Below the pieces are notes generated by a model. That model searched no databases and was not told the origin of the DNA. It saw nothing but the letters and a program-made list of their open reading frames with translations. DNA of 64,000 bases from Phycisphaerales bacterium (GTDB lineage Bacteria; Planctomycetota; Phycisphaerae; Sedimentisphaerales; Anaerobacaceae): the NCBI GenBank assembly GCA_003170415.1, contig PMZJ01000026.1:62001-126000 (forward strand), in the 5' to 3' direction. The stretch's first letter is position 1, and every line of letters starts with the position of its first letter. The translations under genes were made by a program, and so were the position numbers. Below, piece after piece: positions 52,342 through 60,205 of the stretch.

Positions 52342-53583
52342 TTAAGCCCTCCTTTTCAGAACCGACGTAAAGAATGCCTCGTGCCTGTTCTTCCACCAGT
52401 CCTTTAGTAATTTTGATTCAAAAACAAATCCGGCAGCGGTCTTTTTCAAGTAGCCGTCATGTTGCAGCACCTGCAATATCTCTTTCTGCGCTTCGGTTAC
52501 ACCCGTTACGGATTTTGAATATTCCTTGGCAAATGCGGCAATCGCTTCTATGCTCAATACTCCCACAACGGCTGCTTCGGTCAGCATATCAAGGGCAAAC
52601 GGCGACAGTTCCATTCCCAGAACCTTCTCTAATCTCTCCTCATAGTGCGTTAGTTCAACGTGCCCTCGCACCCCAAGCATGTCGCTGTTATAAACCTCCT
52701 CAACGTCCTTCACTGTGCAAACCATATTTTTTCGTCCCTTGCATTTGTCATATATGTGGCCGAAAAACATTTGAACGTGGTGAGGAATGCACAATCCTAA
52801 CTTCTCAGCTATCTTGCCGGTCGCTCCATCCTCAAACTTTACGCCATATTCATTAGCTAATGCTGTTAAACAATCCTTTGCAGTGCCCTCATCCCATGCC
52901 TTCAACTCAAACGATACGAAGTTATTCACGGTTGCGCTTAACCCTGCTTGCCGAAGCACCGGCTCTAATCCTATACTTCCTGAAATGACAATCCGGACCT
53001 TCCCCTGATGTTCGATGCTGTTCTTTCGGATCCATGACATAAACTGGTCTGCTCGCCGCTTGCCCTCGCCTGTTACTTTTCCTTCCTCCCCTTTAATCAA
53101 ATAATTCACAAGAATCGGCACCTCGTCCATAAAAATTACAACAGGTTTTTCTGAACGCGATAGAATCCTGAAAAGCTCATCACCCTTTCCGGCCCAGTTC
53201 GCTTCACTCAAGCCCGCTCTTATCTTTACGCCTAATTCCCCGGCATTGACTTCCTCAACATAATCCACCAGGACGTTCCCAAATAAATCTTTCGTCCTCT
53301 GCCAAAGATTCATATACTCCCGCACTTTAACAGTAATTTCTTTTATCGCGTCGGGTCCGTTTCTCGAACTTTGCAGGTCAACAAAAAGGCAAACGTATTT
53401 CTCGCCAAGCCGCTCCGCTGCCTCAGCCATTAAACTCGTCTTGCCCATTCGTCTTTGGGCAACGAGCAGTATATGTGCGCCCTCGTCTATCTTCTCAATA
53501 AAGAGCTCGATCTCCTTTTCTCTGTCCCAGAACCGGTCTCCGGTAACCACATTCCCCTGACTTTGTTTAAGTTTTTCAGCCAT
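52342..53583 (-). CDS. Archaeal-type P-loop ATPase (ATPase_2-like)
   Basis: 413 residues. FWDREKEIELFIEKIDEGAHILLVAQRRMGKTSLMAEAAERL includes a Walker A (QRRMGKTSL), and VVIFMDEVPILVNYLI is the Walker B strand with acidic residues. AKDCLTALANEYGVKF and a winged-helix end (DGYLKKTAAGFVFESKLLKDWWKNRHE) follow. The fold matches the archaeal ATPase family in STAND-type proteins. The start ATG 53583 has AAGGAG upstream. It is the first gene of the two-ATPase operon with a strong promoter and iterons in its leader. Confidence 0.8.
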   Translation of the reverse strand: MAEKLKQSQGNVVTGDRFWDREKEIELFIEKIDEGAHILLVAQRRMGKTSLMAEAAERLGEKYVCLFVDLQSSRNGPDAIKEITVKVREYMNLWQRTKDLFGNVLVDYVEEVNAGELGVKIRAGLSEANWAGKGDELFRILSRSEKPVVIFMDEVPILVNYLIKGEEGKVTGEGKRRADQFMSWIRKNSIEHQGKVRIVISGSIGLEPVLRQAGLSATVNNFVSFELKAWDEGTAKDCLTALANEYGVKFEDGATGKIAEKLGLCIPHHVQMFFGHIYDKCKGRKNMVCTVKDVEEVYNSDMLGVRGHVELTHYEERLEKVLGMELSPFALDMLTEAAVVGVLSIEAIAAFAKEYSKSVTGVTEAQKEILQVLQHDGYLKKTAAGFVFESKLLKDWWKNRHEAFFTSVLKRRA

Positions 53584-53603
53584 TTGTTAAATCTCCTTAA
53601 TAC

Positions 53604-53648
53604 ACCAACGTATTTGTTGCCAACAATACTGTTGCCAACGCATTTGTT
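53604..53648 (-). repeat. Three 15-bp iterons in the ATPase-operon leader
   Basis: On the minus strand the units are AACAAATGCGTTGGC (53634-53648), AACAGTATTGTTGGC (53619-53633) and AACAAATACGTTGGT (53604-53618). Each pair creates CCAAC/GTTGG inverted pairs. They begin right at the predicted transcription start and end 20 bases before the start codon, so they are not coding in frame with it. They look like binding sites for an autoregulator. Confidence 0.85.
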
Positions 53649-53651
53649 GGC

Positions 53652-53680
53652 ATTATCGGTATTTCAGCCGGTCCTGTCAA
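53652..53680 (-). promoter_or_regulatory. Sigma-70 promoter of the two-ATPase operon
   Basis: On the minus strand TTGACA (53675-53680) and GATAAT (53652-53657) are spaced by 17 bases. -35 is perfect and -10 matches five of six bases. The start site would fall in or next to the first iteron. Confidence 0.75.
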
Positions 53681-53924
53681 TACTTTTTTTGAGATTTTTT
53701 TATCATTTGGCCATAATCCTCATTATTAGCCTAAAAACAGCGAGTTTACACCTAAAAACCTATGCAATCCGCCTGTTATGCGTAGTTGCTTCGGTAAAGA
53801 AAAGTTCCCTCTGTGGTTAAAGGAGGCTAAGGAAAATTTAATGTCACGAATTGGCCATGGTATTTTCTCGCGGCCGCGTCGTGCCTTACCTGTCCCGAGC
53901 GTAGTCGAGGGAGCGTCTTAGCGG

Positions 53925-55238
53925 CTAACCGGGTCTTTTATCAACCACTCGGCTTTTGTCGTCAATATGGCGAAGGGATTTCGGCTCGACCAGCGTAATT
54001 TTGGCATCGACGTCGAGGATTGTCTTGATACGTTTGGACAGTTGAGCGAGCATATTTTCGACCGATTTCAAGCCATCGAGGAAGGGAACCGTATCCGAGA
54101 TTTCGACTTTGATTTCGAGGGTATCAACGCCATCCTGTCGGCCAAGGATGAGCTGGTAATTAGAGCTGACGCCTTCGATATCGCGCAGAATCTGCTCGAT
54201 TTGCGACGGGAAAAATTCCACGCCTCTGAAGCTAATCAGGTCATCGGTCCGGCTCAGGACTCTGGCCATACGGAGGAAGGTCCTGCCGCAGGCGCACGGC
54301 TCAGGATTCAAAGACGTAATATCGCCCGTGCGATAGCGGATGAGAGGGAAGCCCTCTTTTGTGATTGTCGTAAGAACCAGTTCACCTTCCGGGCCTATGC
54401 CGACGGGTTCGAGCGTCCTGGGGTTGATGATTTCGATTAGAAAATGGTCTTCGTTGATATGGAGTCCATCGCGGAGGTGACATTCGCCAGCGACGCCGGG
54501 GTTCATTATCTCGGTCAGGCCGTAAGTATCGGTCGAGATGATGTGCAGCCGGTTTTGCAATTGCTGACGCAACTGGTCGGACCAGCGTTCGCCGCCGAAA
54601 AGCCCGTGGCGTAAATGCAGCGATTCGGTGTGAACACCAAACTCCTCCAGGCCGGCGGCGATATTTACCGCGTGGCTCGGCGTGGTAACAAGAGCCGTTG
54701 TCTTGAAGTCACGCATTATCACAATCTGTTTTTCGACGCTGGCGGTAAAAGACGCGGGGATAACCGATGCGCCGATTTGCTCCGCGCCTTGCTGGAAGCC
54801 GAAGCCACTTGTGAAAAGGTTATAATCGAGGGCAATCTGGACGACGTCGTGTTCGGTGAGGCCCGCGGCGGCGAGAAGCCGGGCGGTGCATTCGGTCCAG
54901 TTGCGAAGGTCATCGCGCGTGAAGCCGACGACGATGGGTTTGGCCGTTGTGCCGGAGGTCGAATGTATGCGCACGATATTGCGCAAGGGGACAGCGAACA
55001 TATCGTAGGGATAGCTTTTTTGCAGGTCTTCTTTTGTCGTGAAAGGCAGTTCGCGCAATGTATCCACGTCCTTGATGTTTTCGAGATTGACGCGGTTGGC
55101 GTCGAAGGCCTTCTGGTAGAAAGCGACGTTGCGATAGACCCTGTTGAGCGTGGATTGCAGCCGTTCAATCTGGAGCTGCTCGATATCCTCACGCGGCATT
55201 GTTTCACATTTCGGATTGTAATAAATTGTCTCGCCCAT
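53925..55238 (-). CDS. paaK: Phenylacetate-CoA ligase (PaaK-like)
   Basis: About 437 residues. RIHSTSGTTAKPIVVGFTRDDL holds the AMP-binding P-loop, DTYGLTEIMNPG the YGxTE core, and IRYRTGDITSLNPEPCACGRTFLRM the A8-like region. PaaK turns an aryl acid, ATP and CoA into an acyl-CoA. ATG 55238 is chosen because GAGGAA lies 6 bases upstream; ATG 55253 is possible and would overlap the end of livF. Its place after livKHMGF suggests the transport system brings in the acid it activates. Its true substrate is unknown. Confidence 0.9.
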   Translation of the reverse strand: MGETIYYNPKCETMPREDIEQLQIERLQSTLNRVYRNVAFYQKAFDANRVNLENIKDVDTLRELPFTTKEDLQKSYPYDMFAVPLRNIVRIHSTSGTTAKPIVVGFTRDDLRNWTECTARLLAAAGLTEHDVVQIALDYNLFTSGFGFQQGAEQIGASVIPASFTASVEKQIVIMRDFKTTALVTTPSHAVNIAAGLEEFGVHTESLHLRHGLFGGERWSDQLRQQLQNRLHIISTDTYGLTEIMNPGVAGECHLRDGLHINEDHFLIEIINPRTLEPVGIGPEGELVLTTITKEGFPLIRYRTGDITSLNPEPCACGRTFLRMARVLSRTDDLISFRGVEFFPSQIEQILRDIEGVSSNYQLILGRQDGVDTLEIKVEISDTVPFLDGLKSVENMLAQLSKRIKTILDVDAKITLVEPKSLRHIDDKSRVVDKRPG

Positions 55239-55245
55239 ATATTCC

Positions 55246-55983
55246 TCACTCATCAATTCTTCGGTATTCCTTGCCGAGATACGCCCGCTGAACCTCCGGA
55301 TTATCGCCAAGCTCCCGGCTTGTCCCCTCAAGAACAATCTGTCCTGTTTCGAAAACATATCCCCTGTCGGCAAGAGCAATCGCGGCCCGCGCGTTCTGCT
55401 CGACAAGGAGTATCGTCAGGCCATCGCGTTTGAGATTGGCGATGGTTTCGTAAATATTTTTGACTAACAGCGGCGCGACGCCAAGCGATGGTTCATCCAT
55501 CATCAGCAGTTTGGGCCCCGACATCAGGGCACGGCCTATTGCGAGCATCTGCTGTTGGCCGCCTGAGAGAGTGCCCGCAAGCTGATTGGCACGTTCTTCG
55601 AGAATGCCGAAAAGTTTATAGACCTGTTTCAAACTCGAAGCGATATCCGCCGAGGCGCCGTTACGCTGGCGGTGATATGCGCCGAGGAGAAGATTCTCTT
55701 TGACGGTCATCGTGCTGAAGATATGCCTGCCCTCGGGGACAAGGCAGCAGCCCGCCTCGACGATTCTTTCGAGCGGCTCATTCGATATATCCTGCTTATT
55801 GAACATAATTTTGCCGGAACGGGGACGCAGGACGCCGGCGATTGTTTTGAGCAGGGTTGTCTTGCCCGCGCCGTTTGCGCCGATAATCGCGACGGCCTCG
55901 CCGGGCAGAACGTGGAGCGATATGCCCTTGAGGACTCGCAATTGGCCGTAACCGGCTTCAAGATTCAGTATCTTAAGCATCAC
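55246..55983 (-). CDS. livF: Branched-chain amino acid-type ABC transporter ATPase LivF
   Basis: 245 residues with Walker A IGANGAGKTTLLKT, the ABC signature LSGGQQQMLAIGRAL, Walker B LLMMDEPSLGVAP and the switch His region LLVEQNA. This is the LivF-type nucleotide-binding subunit. It starts at ATG 55983, overlapping livG by 11 bases, and its stop lies 7 bases before the preferred paaK start. Confidence 0.94.
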   Translation of the reverse strand: MMLKILNLEAGYGQLRVLKGISLHVLPGEAVAIIGANGAGKTTLLKTIAGVLRPRSGKIMFNKQDISNEPLERIVEAGCCLVPEGRHIFSTMTVKENLLLGAYHRQRNGASADIASSLKQVYKLFGILEERANQLAGTLSGGQQQMLAIGRALMSGPKLLMMDEPSLGVAPLLVKNIYETIANLKRDGLTILLVEQNARAAIALADRGYVFETGQIVLEGTSRELGDNPEVQRAYLGKEYRRIDE

Positions 55984-56743
55984 TATCCCCGAGATAGATG
56001 CGAATCACTTCAGGATTTCGCTGAACAGCCCTCGGCGGGCCTTCGGCTATTTTACGCCCCTGGTCAAGAACAACCACGTCATCGCAAATCGCCATAACCA
56101 GTGACATATCGTGTTCGACAACAAGGCAGGTAACGCCGCGGTCGCGAATCCACAAAATCAATCTGGCGAGCTCCTTGGTTTCGTAAATGTTAAGCCCGGC
56201 GGCAGGTTCATCGAGCAGCAGCAGTTGCGGCTCCATAGCAAGGGCACGGGCAAATTCAACGAGCCGCTGTCTGCCAAACGGCAGGTTCGATGCCGTCTCA
56301 AAGGCGTACTCCGCCAGACCAAGGTCTTTAAGTATCGACAGGGCTTTTTCTTTGGTTTGTTTATCTTCCCGCCAGGTGCAGGGCAGGTTTAACATTCCCG
56401 AAATGAAGCCGCATCGCGTCCTGCAATGCCTGCCCATCATAACATTTTCGAGAACGGTCATATTGCTAAACAGCTTTGTGGTCTGGAAGGTTCTCGCGAT
56501 GCCTCTGCAGGCGACGGCGTGGGGTTTTAAGGCGGTGATTTTTTTGCCCCGGAAAATCACCTCGCCATTATGCGGCTGTATCGTTCCGGCTATCAGGTTA
56601 AACAGTGTCGTTTTGCCCGCGCCGTTTGGGCCGATGACGCCTTTAATCGCGCCCTGCGAGACAGCTATACTGACATCGTTAACGGCGTGAAGACCGCCGA
56701 AAAACCGATGCAGGCCCTTTGTCTCGAGCAGCGTGTTACCCAT
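55973..56743 (-). CDS. livG: Branched-chain amino acid-type ABC transporter ATPase LivG
   Basis: 256 residues with Walker A IGPNGAGKTTLFNLI, signature LPFGRQRLVEFARAL, Walker B LLLLDEPAAGLN and VVEHDMSLVMAICD. The LPFGRQRLVE signature is typical of LivG. It overlaps livM by 8 bases. It would pair with LivF on the inner side of the membrane. Confidence 0.94.
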   Translation of the reverse strand: MGNTLLETKGLHRFFGGLHAVNDVSIAVSQGAIKGVIGPNGAGKTTLFNLIAGTIQPHNGEVIFRGKKITALKPHAVACRGIARTFQTTKLFSNMTVLENVMMGRHCRTRCGFISGMLNLPCTWREDKQTKEKALSILKDLGLAEYAFETASNLPFGRQRLVEFARALAMEPQLLLLDEPAAGLNIYETKELARLILWIRDRGVTCLVVEHDMSLVMAICDDVVVLDQGRKIAEGPPRAVQRNPEVIRIYLGDSDA

Positions 56744-57806
56744 TTGCCCTCCTCGATAGTAATGATGTCACCGTGCGCAGCCGAGGCAAACGAAGCAGGC
56801 CCTGAGGTGCTAAAAGCATAATAGCAATCAGTATAATCGCGAAGACAGCGTCGTCATAACTGCCGAAGACACCCCGCAGAGAAAGGAAATTGAGCAGCAC
56901 ACCCATAAACAAAGCGCCCCAGAGGTTGGCCATTCCGCCCACTGCCACGATGACAAGGTAGCGGACGGATTTGGTAACCGTAACCTCGGAAGGACCAATG
57001 CTCCCGTTGTAGTGGGTCAGCAAAACGCCTCCCACCGCGGCGAACAGAGCGCTCAAAACAAAAACGAGCAGCTTGTAACGATAGGTGTTGACTCCCAGCG
57101 AATGCGCCGCTTCTTCGTTTTCGTGAATAGAGCGAAGCGCCCTGCCGACTCGCGAATGAACGAGGTTGATTGCCAGCACCATTGCCATTAAAACCACGAA
57201 CCACGCGATATAGTAACTTTCAACCCGAAACGCCGCCCGGCCGTTTACCTCGAGGCCGGCGATAATTTTAAAGGGAGGTACATTAGAGATACCATCCGCC
57301 TGGCCGAAGATACGCCCGCCGAGGACTATGCGGTAGATAATCAGCCCGAAACCGAGCGAGGCCATCGCCATATAATGTCCCTTGAGGCGAATGACGGGCA
57401 GGCCAATCATAAAAGCGATTATAACGGTCAGCAGTATCGCAACGACAAAGGCAGGCCAGGGGGAAAAAGCCAATATGTCTGCGCCATAAATATCCTGCCT
57501 CTGCATAACTACCCCAAGCGACCGGCACAAGGAAACCAACGGCGTATCGCGATATGCCATAAGATTAAAGGTGGTCAAGACCGCGGTCGTGTACCCGCCG
57601 ATGGCAAAGAAACCCGCGTGTCCCAGCGATATCTGCCCCGCGTAACCCATAAGCAGACACAAGCCGATAACCACGAGGGCATAATAAGCCGACATTGTGA
57701 TTTGCGTCATATAGTAGGTCGAGTGGGTGCCTGAAAGCACAACCTGCAAAATGATTACCCCAATGGCAACGGCTATGACGGGGATATACCTGCGAAAATG
57801 CGTCAT
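56736..57806 (-). CDS. livM: Branched-chain amino acid-type ABC transporter permease LivM
   Basis: 356 residues with about nine or ten membrane segments. GYAGQISLGHAGFFAIGGYTTAVL and AVGGMANLWGALFMGVLLNFL are LivM signatures. AHSLGVNTYRYKLLVFVLSALFAAVGGVLLTHY includes the cytoplasmic EAA-type loop region. An insertion of about 25 residues near residue 70-95 (RDTPLVSLCRSLGVVMQRQDIYGADIL) is a soluble loop. It overlaps livH by 4 bases. Confidence 0.93.
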   Translation of the reverse strand: MTHFRRYIPVIAVAIGVIILQVVLSGTHSTYYMTQITMSAYYALVVIGLCLLMGYAGQISLGHAGFFAIGGYTTAVLTTFNLMAYRDTPLVSLCRSLGVVMQRQDIYGADILAFSPWPAFVVAILLTVIIAFMIGLPVIRLKGHYMAMASLGFGLIIYRIVLGGRIFGQADGISNVPPFKIIAGLEVNGRAAFRVESYYIAWFVVLMAMVLAINLVHSRVGRALRSIHENEEAAHSLGVNTYRYKLLVFVLSALFAAVGGVLLTHYNGSIGPSEVTVTKSVRYLVIVAVGGMANLWGALFMGVLLNFLSLRGVFGSYDDAVFAIILIAIMLLAPQGLLRLPRLRTVTSLLSRRANG

Positions 57807-58693
57807 AGCGTCCTCATCGCCGCAATCTCACGTTTGCCGAAGAGGCCGCTGGGCCTGAAAACCAGAACCAGCAGCAGGATGACAATAGATACGGCCTCTT
57901 TGTAAGCAACGTCGAACTGGCTCATCACAAAGGCCTCCACAAGCCCCAGCATCAGGCCCGCGGCGACGGCGGCCATACTGTTGCCCAGCCCGCCGAGGAT
58001 AGCTACGGTGAAACCCTTGATTGCCAATGACGCGCCCATATCGTATTGTGTCTGCGTGATGGGTGAGATAACGCAGCCGGCCAGCGCACCAATGCCGGCG
58101 CTAAGCATAAAAGACAGAGTGACCATCCAGCGGTCATTAATGCCGCAAAGACGAGCCGCCATCCTGTCGTCGGCGCAGGCCCTCATAGCCCGGCCCGTCA
58201 GCGTAAAACGAAAAAAAGGCGTCAGCCCCATTACGATAACGGCGCTGACGCCCAATACCCATAAAACCTGCGGTGAGATATGAGCGCCAAGAATGGTGAC
58301 AGTCGAGACGCCGGTCCCGGTAAAGTAAGGCAAAGACCTGACCTTCTCATCCCAGATGTGCAGCATCGCCTCCCGCATAAGTATCGAGATACCGATTGTG
58401 ATTACGATAAGACGAAGCACCGAGGGGTTGCGGACCTGCCTGATGAAAACAATCTCAACTAAGCCCCCAATTATCGTTGTTAACACAACCGCCAGAAAAA
58501 TAGCGACCGGCAGCGGGACAAAATGATTGAAACTGATGGCCAGCATCGCGCCGACGATAAGGAATTCCCCTTGAGCAAAATTAATGATCCCGGTCGCGTT
58601 GTAAATAATGTTGAAACCGATGGCAACAATCGCATAAATGCTGCCGACGGTAATTCCCGCAAAACAATACTGGACGACCTGAGGGAGATTCAT
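57803..58693 (-). CDS. livH: Branched-chain amino acid-type ABC transporter permease LivH
   Basis: 296 residues with eight or so membrane segments. VGSIYAIVAIGFNIIYNATGIINFAQGEFLIVGAM is the LivH start, and LGGLGNSMAAVAAGLMLGLVEAF the conserved EAA-like region. GVISPITQTQYDMG-type loop follows. It is the partner permease of LivM and lies 38 bases after livK. Confidence 0.93.
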   Translation of the reverse strand: MNLPQVVQYCFAGITVGSIYAIVAIGFNIIYNATGIINFAQGEFLIVGAMLAISFNHFVPLPVAIFLAVVLTTIIGGLVEIVFIRQVRNPSVLRLIVITIGISILMREAMLHIWDEKVRSLPYFTGTGVSTVTILGAHISPQVLWVLGVSAVIVMGLTPFFRFTLTGRAMRACADDRMAARLCGINDRWMVTLSFMLSAGIGALAGCVISPITQTQYDMGASLAIKGFTVAILGGLGNSMAAVAAGLMLGLVEAFVMSQFDVAYKEAVSIVILLLVLVFRPSGLFGKREIAAMRTL

Positions 58694-58731
58694 TCTGTTT
58701 CCGCTCTTTAGCTCGACACAGGAGGTCGATG

Positions 58732-59892
58732 TCAGTTTTTATATATCACAAATTTTCCATCCTTCACCGTGAGCATCTCAAAGGCATCCATACCCAGCCC
58801 GTTGTGATCCTGGGGCGTGAAGTTAAAGATACCGGCTGTTCCGACGAGACCTTTGATGTTCTCGATAGCTTCGCGGACCTTTTCCTTGTCGGTACTCCTG
58901 GCCTTTTTGATTCCCTCGACGAGAATCAGCAACGCGTCGTAAGCGTGACCGCCGAAGGTGCTCACGTCTTCTTTGTACCGGCTCTCATAATCCTTCTTGT
59001 ATTCTACGAGGAGTTTCTTCTGGGGATTATTATCGGGTAGTTGTTCGGCAATCAGCAGGCGTCCACAGGGGAATATAGTCCCGTTTGCCGCTTCGCCGCC
59101 CGCCTGGACGTATTTGATATTGCCATAACCGTGGCTCTGGAACAGGGGGACATCCAGACCAATTTGTTTCATATTCTTGGCAACCATACTCTGTGCCGGA
59201 ACGATTGACCAGTTAACTACCGCGTTAACGTCCTGGCCTTTTACCTTGGTGAGCACTCCAGTCAGGTCGGTGTCCTGTGTGTCGTAGGCCTCGGAGATGG
59301 CAATGGTGATGCCGGCGAGATTGGCGAGATTGGCGAGTTGTTTGCCGCCGGCCATTCCAAAACCATCGTTACTTGTTATCACGCCTATTCTTTTGATGCC
59401 TTTTGCCTTCATAACCTGGAATATGCGTCTCACGGCATCGCTGTCTTTCTGGGGGGTCTTGAACACGTAACTCGCAACCGGGTTGACAATGTCTTCGGCG
59501 GCTGCACAGGAAAGAAGAATGGTCTTGTTTTCCTGGCAGATATTCTTGATGGCCATTGTTTCGCCGCTCGTTGACGGCCCGATTATCGCGAGAACTTTAT
59601 CCTCCTCGATGAGCTGCTTTGCGAGCGAAACCGCGTTTTCCTTTTTGCCGCCCGAGTCCTTAACGATTAGCTCAATCTTTTGGCCGTTAATGCCGCCTTC
59701 CTTGTTTATCTTTTCAACTAACATTTCAGCGGTCTTCGCCTCAGGCCCTCCGAGATTTGCCGCGCCGCCGGTCACCGCGAAAATGGCTCCGACCCTGATT
59801 GCCTGCGCATCGGCTGCCTTGGCGACCACTGAAACGCAAAGGGCTAATGCCACAATTAAAACTTCGACAACTTTCGCTAATTGTTTTACCAT
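58732..59892 (-). CDS. livK: Branched-chain amino acid-type periplasmic binding protein (LivK-like)
   Basis: 386 residues from ATG 59892, preceded by AAGGAAGG. A signal peptide (LIVALALCVSVVAKAAD) leads to a type I periplasmic-binding fold: RVGAIFAVTGGAANLGGPEAKTAEMLVEKIN, IIGPSTSGETMAIKNICQEN and SHGYGNIKYVQAGGEAANGT. The ligand is unknown; with paaK downstream, an aromatic acid is plausible as well as a branched-chain amino acid. Its promoter region shares the 65-base module with the GH9 gene. The leader is about 200 bases. Confidence 0.9.
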   Translation of the reverse strand: MVKQLAKVVEVLIVALALCVSVVAKAADAQAIRVGAIFAVTGGAANLGGPEAKTAEMLVEKINKEGGINGQKIELIVKDSGGKKENAVSLAKQLIEEDKVLAIIGPSTSGETMAIKNICQENKTILLSCAAAEDIVNPVASYVFKTPQKDSDAVRRIFQVMKAKGIKRIGVITSNDGFGMAGGKQLANLANLAGITIAISEAYDTQDTDLTGVLTKVKGQDVNAVVNWSIVPAQSMVAKNMKQIGLDVPLFQSHGYGNIKYVQAGGEAANGTIFPCGRLLIAEQLPDNNPQKKLLVEYKKDYESRYKEDVSTFGGHAYDALLILVEGIKKARSTDKEKVREAIENIKGLVGTAGIFNFTPQDHNGLGMDAFEMLTVKDGKFVIYKN

Positions 59893-60097
59893 AAGTACCT
59901 TCCTTTCCCATAAGGTTTCGAATCGTATATTACGGCGGGACAAAAATCCCGCTGCTATCGAGCATCTTAACCGTCCTCGTCGGCCAAAACTCTGGTCATT
60001 TCCGCGTAGATAGATTTTGTTTCACTGGTCGTCCTCATATCAAACACTCGGCATTAAAAAGCCGTTTCGCCTTTTGCCCCCAGCCAAAGGCGGCTCC

Positions 60098-60162
60098 GAT
60101 TATACCCGTTTGCCGATGACTGCCAAATAAAAATCGAGTCAAAATCCCTGCGAGTCGGCTTG
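60098..60162 (-). promoter_or_regulatory. livK promoter module, copy A
   Basis: On the minus strand TTGGCA (60121-60126) and TATAAT (60099-60104) have a 16-base spacer. The 5' part is CAAGCCGACTCGCAGGG. It is about 80 percent identical to the module 63137-63200 over 65 bases, with the -10 box and the 17-base upstream block fully conserved. Confidence 0.75.
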
Positions 60163-60205
60163 CCGGGTTTGACCCTTTGATTTACTCAGGGCAGGCAGGC
60201 CAGGT

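Noticed and set aside
53604-53648. CRISPR or integron-type repeat
   Set aside because: Only three directly joined 15-base units are present, and no cas or integrase gene is nearby.
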